Below are positions 1-4,210 of a stretch of DNA of 7,649 bases, in pieces. Made by a program: the position numbers and the translations under genes. The stretch covers positions 1 through 7,649 of the forward strand of contig JAUWHM010000088.1 in NCBI GenBank assembly GCA_030605915.1. Reading direction: 5' to 3'. The notes below the pieces were generated by a model that ran no database searches, was not told the origin of the DNA, and saw only the letters and a program-made list of their open reading frames with translations. Position 1 is the first letter of the stretch; the number at the start of each line of letters is the position of its first letter. Source of the stretch: Nitrospirota bacterium. GTDB lineage: Bacteria; NPL-UPA2; JAGMAN01.

Positions 1-1350
1 GGCAAGACGACAGAGGATAAGGTAAAATTCACTGTCATTAAGGTGGACTCAGTCAGTGCTGACTATGCTACGCAGATTACCGATGTTATAGGTGACCAGG
101 ACATCCTTCATTTTGTCGGGCCCAAGGGGACAGGTGATATAACTCTAACGGCAACGGTGACCCCCAATACCCAAGCAGTAAAGGACAATATTAGTTGGGA
201 AGGAGCAACTGAGGACCCAAGCGACCCCCTCAAGGCAACGGTGTCAAGAACAGCCGCTACGAGACATACTGTCAAGATAAAACTTGACAACGGGCAGGAG
301 CTGAAGGAGTTGAGAGTTTGGGTGGTTTGGGCTTCGGGGTCCGGGAATAATACAACGGCTGTGCACATTGTTCGTGGTCAAGTCACAGATCAGCACAGCC
401 CACCTCAAACCGGTCCAGGAACTGGGGTGAGCGCAGGCTGGGAATTTGAATTCACCATTACGCCACTCACTATGCTTACTGACGCCAATCGTCCAGACTT
501 CACAGATGGTAAGGCTGGAGATCCACCAGCGGGGACACATATTACTACTGGAAATCCTCTGTCTGGTGGCGCAACACTAAAGTGGGATGTCTCAAGGCGG
601 ATGCGCGTTAGGGCACTCTCGCCCAACGTTGGCACAGTCTGGTTTGATGATCCAGGTGGAGCGATCTTTGATAACCTCCCAAATGCAAATCTCATCCAGG
701 AGAGTTATCCTGGTGATACCGTTAAAGGTAATGATGACACGTCGACTGGTGATGAGGATAATACGCCAGATGCCAACGGCAAAGTATCCTCCGAGGACTC
801 ACCCACGTGCCCCGCTCTTAGGGACGTAGCTGGCGGAGTAGGGGACACCGTTGAGCTTCGCCTTCAGTTTGGGGAATTCCTCCGCCTGGAGATTGAAGGA
901 ACCTGGACAAAGGTCTCGGATTTCTACAATTGGCGGATGCACGGAAAACTTGAGAAAGGCGCCACAGACAAGTATATCACTACGGGCGCAGATGGGGTTT
1001 GTAACACCACAAAGGCTGGAGATGATGTCCAAGATATACCTGTTAATCAAGGAAAACCTAACACTATTATCATCACTGCTGGACCTAACCAAACACTGGA
1101 TACGACGGCGGCCGGTGATGACCAAGTCAGCGGGAATACTATTATCTCTGGAGCGAACGGTATCGCAAACACGACAGCTTCAGAAGACGATGTGCAGGTC
1201 ATTGCGGTTAACAACGGTGAGTCCTACACAGTATGTGTGTCAGCAGGAGCCAATGGTCAGATCGATACAAACCCTGCAGGTGATGATGAGGCTGAAAGAT
1301 GGTGGGTCGATGACGGTTCAGTTTCCGACGCCACCAATAACGGATGGTAA
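1..1350 (+). CDS. Secreted/surface Ig-like protein with C-terminal Asp-rich repeats, 5'-partial
   Basis: The frame is open from base 1 with no stop, so the gene begins upstream; the GTG at 43 is merely the first possible start codon in view and has no ribosome binding site. The visible 449 residues are rich in Thr, Gly, Asp and Asn and very poor in Cys, as in exported beta-rich proteins. The opening residues, including FTVIKVDSVS, look like the end of one Ig-like domain and a linker into the next, which contains the strand-like stretch DITLTATVTPNT. A middle part (about 440-900) has no family I recognise and includes an acidic segment near 705-800 (PGDTVKGNDD, STGDEDNTPDANG). Two 55-residue repeats follow at 976-1305, then a Trp-containing tail (WWVDD to NNGW). 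I see no LPXTG, PEP-CTERM or transmembrane anchor at the C-terminus. Export is inferred from composition, since the N-terminus is outside the window. The function is unknown; adhesin, S-layer-like or extracellular structural roles are possible. Confidence 0.8.
   Translation, partial: GKTTEDKVKFTVIKVDSVSADYATQITDVIGDQDILHFVGPKGTGDITLTATVTPNTQAVKDNISWEGATEDPSDPLKATVSRTAATRHTVKIKLDNGQELKELRVWVVWASGSGNNTTAVHIVRGQVTDQHSPPQTGPGTGVSAGWEFEFTITPLTMLTDANRPDFTDGKAGDPPAGTHITTGNPLSGGATLKWDVSRRMRVRALSPNVGTVWFDDPGGAIFDNLPNANLIQESYPGDTVKGNDDTSTGDEDNTPDANGKVSSEDSPTCPALRDVAGGVGDTVELRLQFGEFLRLEIEGTWTKVSDFYNWRMHGKLEKGATDKYITTGADGVCNTTKAGDDVQDIPVNQGKPNTIIITAGPNQTLDTTAAGDDQVSGNTIISGANGIANTTASEDDVQVIAVNNGESYTVCVSAGANGQIDTNPAGDDEAERWWVDDGSVSDATNNGW
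976..1305 (+). repeat. Two tandem 55-residue (165-bp) protein repeats with GDD motifs
   Basis: Unit A spans 976-1140 and unit B spans 1141-1305, in frame and exactly 165 bp each. Each unit has two related halves of 30 and 25 residues. The halves share the pattern G-x-[ND]-G/Q-x3-[TN]-x-[AP]-[GS]-[DE]-D-D, seen as GADGVCNTTKAGDD, GPNQTLDTTAAGDD, GANGIANTTASEDD and GANGQIDTNPAGDD. The first half of each unit continues with VQ-x-I-x-V-N and a short polar link. The DNA of the two units has diverged much more than the protein, which suggests an old duplication kept by selection on protein sequence. The clustered Asp/Asn/Gly could bind calcium, but that is only a guess. Confidence 0.85.
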
Positions 1351-1356
1351 TGGTTT

Positions 1357-1389
1357 ACACCGTGTTCTTGCGTCACAGGTGTGCTTTTT
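1357..1389 (+). terminator. Possible weak intrinsic terminator after the repeat-protein gene
   Basis: ACACCGTG (1357-1364) can pair with CAC (1374-1376) and GGTGT (1378-1382), leaving a one-base bulge at 1377 and a 9-base loop. Five T residues follow at 1385-1389. It lies just after the TAA of the upstream gene. The stem is imperfect, so read-through into the next gene is plausible. A TATACT at 1389-1394 could be a -10 element for the next gene, but I found no well-spaced -35 element. Confidence 0.35.
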
Positions 1390-1425
1390 ATACTTTGAAC
1401 CCACTTGGGAAGGGAGGTAATAACA

Positions 1426-2007
1426 ATGAGTATGAAAGTTGTGCTGATATCGCTGAGTTTATGTATGATTTGCACTTGCGTGGCAATGGGAAGCTCTGTG
1501 GCTGACAAAAAGGAAAATGCACTTAAGGACTTAATAGCTGAGCTCGAATCGCCCGAGCTTAAGGAAAAAGCTGTAGAAAAATATAAGGACATCTTAGATC
1601 GTGATTTCGAAAAAAGAGCAAAGCCAGCCGTAGACTTTTTTTACAGTTTAAAGGCGAAATGGGTGCTTATCGTTGCACTCGACAACAAGAACTATCAGAT
1701 TAATGCTTATGCGGTGCAACGTCTTAAGGAGATCATTACAGCCGAGAAAAAAGAAAAGGAGGCTGTAGTTGATGATGAGCTTGTGGTCAAAGATCTCACT
1801 AAAAGGCTCAAAAAAGCGTGCACTTTGAAGGCGGGTGGAGCGGAGGTACACATCCATAGAAGGAAATATAAAAAGGGAATTGTTGATATTCTAGAGAAGG
1901 TGATAGGCACAGATTTTGGAGAAATCGACATAAAACATGAAGAGGATATTGCTGTCGTTCTTCAGAAAGCAAAGGAATGGCTTCATCAAAAAGAGTTGAC
2001 TAAATAA
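1426..2007 (+). CDS. Small exported helical protein, possibly HEAT-like
   Basis: The product has 193 residues. The start is ATG 1426 because GGAGG (1413-1417) sits 8 bases upstream; an in-frame TTG at 1405 would put that site inside the gene and spoil the signal peptide. Residues 1-25 form a Sec-type signal: MSMK, a hydrophobic core (VVLISLSLCMICTCVAM), then a small-residue stretch (GSSVA) with likely cleavage before DKKE. There is no clear lipobox. The mature part is charged and looks almost entirely helical, with Lys/Glu-rich amphipathic segments such as INAYAVQRLKEIITA. The C-terminal segment ILEKVIGTDFG followed by a helix (AKEWLHQKE) resembles the closing part of some HEAT-repeat proteins, as I remember them; this is a weak match. 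It lies 75 bp after the repeat-protein gene and before a strong terminator, so it may share a transcript with that gene or be transcribed alone. Its function is unknown. Confidence 0.8.
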   Translation: MSMKVVLISLSLCMICTCVAMGSSVADKKENALKDLIAELESPELKEKAVEKYKDILDRDFEKRAKPAVDFFYSLKAKWVLIVALDNKNYQINAYAVQRLKEIITAEKKEKEAVVDDELVVKDLTKRLKKACTLKAGGAEVHIHRRKYKKGIVDILEKVIGTDFGEIDIKHEEDIAVVLQKAKEWLHQKELTK

Positions 2008-2038
2008 AAGTAAAAGGGAACGGTTCTCTTTTCTCTAT

Positions 2039-2066
2039 AAGCTGAGGCAAACGCCTCAGCTTTTTT
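2039..2066 (+). terminator. Strong intrinsic terminator
   Basis: A perfect 10-bp stem, AAGCTGAGGC (2039-2048) with GCCTCAGCTT (2053-2062), has the loop AAAC and a T run at 2061-2066. It lies about 30 bases after the stop of the small exported protein. A second, weaker hairpin precedes it: AAAAGGGAA pairs with TTCTCTTTT (about 2012-2032) with one G-U pair and a 3-base loop. Together they should end transcription from the left-hand genes. Confidence 0.9.
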
Positions 2067-2256
2067 GCTGTCTAATCTGATTAAGCTCAGTCGCCCCGCC
2101 AGGGCGGGTCTCCCTCACAAAGAAATATGCAAGCCAAAGTCCGCAGGTGAGGACAAAGTCGATCCTGCCTTCATTGTCTTCAAGTAGTTTCCCAGCAAGT
2201 AGAGTCATAGGTAATGCCAAAGGTATCTTCTCAACCAGTGTCGTCGGTAATATGCT
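2056..2256 (-). pseudogene. Possible remnant of a membrane-protein gene
   Basis: On the minus strand the frame between the TAA at 2259-2257 and the TGA ending at 2056 is open for 66 residues. It reads like protein: a start-like ATG at 2208, a charged segment (KLLEDNEGRIDF), a hydrophobic segment (VLTCGLWLAYFFV) and a basic tail (RETRPGG). There is no ribosome binding site before the ATG, the frame is closed immediately upstream, and its last codons run into the terminator stem of the opposite-strand gene. I do not recognise a family. It may be the 3' end of a decayed gene, or a chance open frame; the likeness to protein is a judgement by eye. Confidence 0.25.
2095..2108. repeat. Short GC-rich palindrome
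   Basis: CCCGCC (2095-2100) and GGCGGG (2103-2108) are perfect inverted copies separated by AG; as RNA it would fold as a 5-bp stem with a 4-base loop. It lies within the possible minus-strand gene remnant, where it encodes the Arg-Pro-Gly-Gly part of the tail. Short palindromes like this are often dispersed through a genome, but only one copy is visible here. Confidence 0.5.
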
Positions 2257-2268
2257 TTAATAGGGAAT

Positions 2269-2320
2269 CAGGCAGGCAAGGTCAGACCTGTCTGGCTGCC
2301 TGCGTGCCCTGGGGGGCACG
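2269..2320. repeat. Pair of adjacent GC-rich hairpins
   Basis: The first hairpin has arms CAGGCAG (2269-2275) and CTGCCTG (2296-2302), enclosing smaller inverted repeats such as AGGT/ACCT (2279-2289). The second follows at once: CGTGCCC (2303-2309) and GGGCACG (2314-2320) with loop TGGG. No T run follows on the plus strand and none on the minus strand, so this is not an ordinary intrinsic terminator. Its GC content contrasts sharply with the AT-rich DNA to its right. A dispersed palindromic element is the best guess. Confidence 0.6.
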
Positions 2321-2451
2321 GCAATCGGCAGCCACTACACTAACCCTTCCTTGAAATAATTCCTTGCATAACCACTTAAACTAATATAAAATCATAGCCA
2401 GAAAGAGGATGTAAAACTCTCAACATGAAATCTTTATGCCCATCAGCCCAT

Positions 2452-2478
2452 CTAAAACGCTCATTTAGCGCGTTTTAG
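2452..2478. repeat. Perfect 9-bp inverted repeat in AT-rich intergenic DNA
   Basis: CTAAAACGC (2452-2460) and GCGTTTTAG (2470-2478) are exact inverted copies around a 9-base loop. No T run follows on either strand, so it does not look like a terminator. It could be a protein-binding site or an RNA hairpin; nothing around it decides between these. Confidence 0.5.
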
Positions 2479-2734
2479 CCTAATTGGAGGTAATGACCAG
2501 CCCAAGCAGTAAACAAGCAATGCCCTGAAACTAAGCAAAACCCCACTTTCAGAGCCACAATTTCCAACCCCCATTTTTTCGCCTAATTCTTTAATTTTTT
2601 TTACCTATAGAATCTTTTTCTACTATGGTTCCCAAAGAGGCAAAATTATAATCTTAGCAATCACTCCACATCCTTGACACAAAATCTCCAGGCCACTCTC
2701 TAACTCAAAAATTTTCACTCATAGAAAAAAATCC

Positions 2735-2764
2735 TTGCCAAAATAAGCAAATCTGCGTTATTAT
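2735..2764 (+). promoter_or_regulatory. Probable sigma-70-type promoter of holA
   Basis: A -35 element TTGCCA (2735-2740) and a -10 element TATTAT (2759-2764) are separated by 18 bases; each hexamer has one mismatch to consensus. Transcription would start near 2771, giving a leader of about 40 bases that contains the AAGGA (2801-2805) before the holA ATG. A second -35-like TTGACA at 2674 has no usable -10 partner. Confidence 0.6.
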
Positions 2765-2809
2765 ACTAAAAATCGCTATGGAATAGATAACTACCAATAT
2801 AAGGAAATC

Positions 2810-3787
2810 ATGAATTATCAGGAGTTCTTAGCAAAATTAGGAAAGGGCAAAGTAGAGCCAATTTATCTCTTCTCCGGTGAAGAAGACTTTCTGCAAGAGG
2901 AAGTTTTAAAGAAATTAAAGGCTTATCTCCTCAGCTCGGAGACGGCCGATCTCAACTATCAACTCTTCTACGGAAGGGAAGCCAAGGGGGGAGAGATTAC
3001 TGAGACTGCTTCAACGCTTCCCTTTACCTCCGAGAAGAGATTGGTAGTAGTAAAAGAGGCTGACAGGTTAGGAGTATCCGATAAAGAAGAGGTCATAAGG
3101 TATGCCCAGGCTCCTTCTCCCTCAACCTGTTTAGTCCTCATGGGCTCCAAATTTGATCGCCGGGGCAGGTTCTACAAGTCAGGGAAAGAGGTCTCCTTCA
3201 AGCCAGTTTATGAGAAAGACCTCATCAATTGGATTATCTTCAGGGGCCGGGAGAGAGGAAAGCGGATAGCTCCCCGAGCCGCCTTTGAACTTAAGGAGAG
3301 GGTGGGTAAAAATTTGAGAGAACTGGACAGCGAACTCTCCAAGCTCCTCATCTATGCTGGTGATAAAAAGGAGATCGGGGCAGAAGATGTAAGGGCCTTG
3401 GTGGGAGAATCCAAGGAAGTGAGGACTTACCACTTAACAGAAGCTATCGGTGAGAAGAAGACCGATAAAGCTCTCAAGATGCTGAGGAAGCTGCTGGAAG
3501 AGGGAAGAAAAGCCCCTGAGATAATTGTATTCATTACCTATCAGATGAGGAGAATGGCCAGGGCTAAGGCCAGACTAAATAGGGGAGAGGTTTGGGATGA
3601 GGTGCTTGAGTCCTTAGAGATACCTACCTTTTTGTGGAAAAGATTTATCGCCCAGATAAAGAATTTTTCCCCTCAAAAGTTGAGGGAAAACTTCTACCAT
3701 CTGCTCCAGGCCGACCTTCAGTCAAAATCAGGCAGATTAACTCCCCGTTTGGTTCTTGAACTCCTGGTAATTAAGCTATGTAGTTGA
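2810..3787 (+). CDS. holA: DNA polymerase III subunit delta (HolA)
   Basis: Delta is the wrench of the bacterial clamp loader: it binds and opens the sliding clamp so that the loader can place it on primed DNA. The 325-residue length is normal for the family. The N-terminal AAA+-like domain opens with the hallmark PIYLFSGEEDFLQEE (17-31), followed by strand LVVVKEADRL in its usual place; delta lacks a working ATP site, and no Walker A motif is seen. The middle domain includes FELKERVGKNLRELDSELSK and the segment up to VRALVGESKEVRTYHL. The C-terminal helical collar domain runs from about 205 to the end and includes the family-like TYQMRRMARAKARL. The ATG has AAGGA a few bases upstream. The gene stands alone on its strand behind its own probable promoter. 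Its last 12 bases overlap rpsT, which reads towards it; this convergent pairing with rpsT is also found in Bacillus. Confidence 0.95.
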   Translation: MNYQEFLAKLGKGKVEPIYLFSGEEDFLQEEVLKKLKAYLLSSETADLNYQLFYGREAKGGEITETASTLPFTSEKRLVVVKEADRLGVSDKEEVIRYAQAPSPSTCLVLMGSKFDRRGRFYKSGKEVSFKPVYEKDLINWIIFRGRERGKRIAPRAAFELKERVGKNLRELDSELSKLLIYAGDKKEIGAEDVRALVGESKEVRTYHLTEAIGEKKTDKALKMLRKLLEEGRKAPEIIVFITYQMRRMARAKARLNRGEVWDEVLESLEIPTFLWKRFIAQIKNFSPQKLRENFYHLLQADLQSKSGRLTPRLVLELLVIKLCS

Positions 3788-4054
3788 AACAGTTGGGAGT
3801 TTATTCACTTTCTTGGCTAAACGGGACTTGCGGCGCCGAGCCGTATTCTTATGGATTACCCCCTTAGAAGCAGCTCGCTCTAAAGCTCGGGTAACTTTGA
3901 CCAAAATAGCTTTTGCCTCTTCAGACTTCTTAAGGTCAATAGCTCGGTGAAGGTCCTTCACCAGTGCCTTCAGAGCCGCCTTGACTCTCAGATTCCTGGC
4001 CCGACGCAGGCGATCCGTCTTTAACCTCTTCTTAGCCGACTTGGTTGCTGGCAT
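3776..4054 (-). CDS. rpsT: 30S ribosomal protein S20
   Basis: S20 is a primary binding protein of 16S rRNA at the base of the small subunit. The 92-residue product shows the typical pattern: a basic N-terminus (MPATKSAKKRLKTDRLRRAR), a long helical region rich in Lys, Arg and Ala, then the signature GVIHKNTARRRKSRLAKKVN. The length is slightly above the usual 85-90 because of a short tail after the final basic helix (LPTVSTT). The ATG at 4054 is preceded by a near-perfect AGGAGG (complement of 4061-4067) at 6 bases, and by a near-consensus promoter that gives a very short leader. The gene converges on holA and overlaps its last 12 bases; it diverges from murJ, an rpsT-murJ neighbourhood also seen in several proteobacteria. 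S20 controls its own synthesis in E. coli, but the inferred short leader leaves little room for an extended control structure here. Confidence 0.97.
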   Translation of the reverse strand: MPATKSAKKRLKTDRLRRARNLRVKAALKALVKDLHRAIDLKKSEEAKAILVKVTRALERAASKGVIHKNTARRRKSRLAKKVNKLPTVSTT

Positions 4055-4076
4055 ACTGATTCCTCCTATGGATATT

Positions 4077-4105
4077 CTTATATCACATCATGCAAAAGTT
4101 GTCAA
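4077..4105 (-). promoter_or_regulatory. Near-consensus promoter of rpsT
   Basis: On the minus strand, TTGACA (complement of 4100-4105) and TATAAG (complement of 4077-4082) are exactly 17 bases apart: a perfect -35 and a five-of-six -10. Transcription should start near 4070, giving a leader of only about 16 bases that still includes the AGGAGG site. The strength suits a ribosomal protein gene. Confidence 0.85.
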
Positions 4106-4127
4106 ATGCTTTAGGATTTGTTATTAT
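4099..4127 (+). promoter_or_regulatory. Probable promoter of murJ, sharing its -35 region with rpsT
   Basis: On the plus strand, TTGTCA (4099-4104) and TATTAT (4122-4127) are 17 bases apart, each with one mismatch to consensus. The -35 hexamer covers five of the six bases of the rpsT -35 element on the other strand, because TTGTCAA reads as TTGACAA in reverse. Transcription would start near 4134, at the left end of the repeat before murJ. No other plus-strand promoter of similar quality is visible before murJ. Confidence 0.6.
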
Positions 4128-4129
4128 GA

Positions 4130-4201
4130 AACCACAGATGGACACAGGTACACACAGATTAAAGAACAATATGATTTTTGGCTTTCTGTTAATCTGCGGT
4201 T
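4130..4201 (+). repeat. ACACAGAT-type repeat with inverted arm, in the murJ leader
   Basis: Three direct 10-bp units lie at 4132-4161: CCACAGATGG, ACACAGGTAC and ACACAGATTA. An inverted arm lies on the right: AACCACAGAT (4130-4139) matches the complement of ATCTGCGGTT (4192-4201) with one mismatch, and CAGATTAA (4155-4162) matches the complement of TTAATCTG (4189-4196) exactly. The two pairings compete for the right arm. Intergenic sequences built of such units are, from memory, widespread in unrelated bacterial genomes; their function is unknown. This copy ends 9 bases before the murJ ATG. Confidence 0.75.
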
Positions 4202-4210
4202 AAAAAAGAA

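Larger units (their letters stand above)
2067..2809. other. Long intergenic region without a convincing intact gene
   Basis: This stretch separates the secreted-protein genes from the core genes. Going rightwards it holds the possible minus-strand gene remnant, a short GC-rich palindrome (2095-2108), a pair of GC-rich hairpins (2269-2320), an AT-rich part with a poor promoter-like match (TTGCAT at 2364, TAAAAT at 2387), a 9-bp inverted repeat (2452-2478), a C-rich/G-poor stretch (about 2521-2760) and the likely holA promoter. I find no tRNA, no rRNA and no riboswitch that I recognise. A small RNA cannot be excluded. Confidence 0.7.

Noticed and set aside
851..1420. Plus-strand frame of 189 codons inside and past the repeat-protein gene
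   Set aside because: It is an out-of-frame shadow of the repeat-protein gene; the repeats are periodic and protein-like only in the other frame.
1405..1425. TTG start for the small exported protein
   Set aside because: It would translate the GGAGG ribosome binding site and add a charged extension in front of a good signal peptide; ATG 1426 is well placed.
2493..2528. Mini-frame of 12 codons with GGAGG just before its ATG
   Set aside because: The spacing of GGAGG to the ATG is only two bases, and the peptide is too short to support as a gene; no regulated gene follows nearby.
2674..2702. Perfect -35 hexamer TTGACA upstream of holA
   Set aside because: At 17 bases the matching position reads TCTCTA, a poor -10; the TTGCCA/TATTAT pair closer to holA is better.
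2623..2718. Minus-strand GTG frame of 31 residues containing a CQGCG motif
   Set aside because: It has no ribosome binding site and no recognisable partner; the two cysteines alone are not enough evidence for a gene.
4132..4161. Possible CRISPR-like array
   Set aside because: The three 10-bp units are contiguous with no spacers and far too short for CRISPR repeats.
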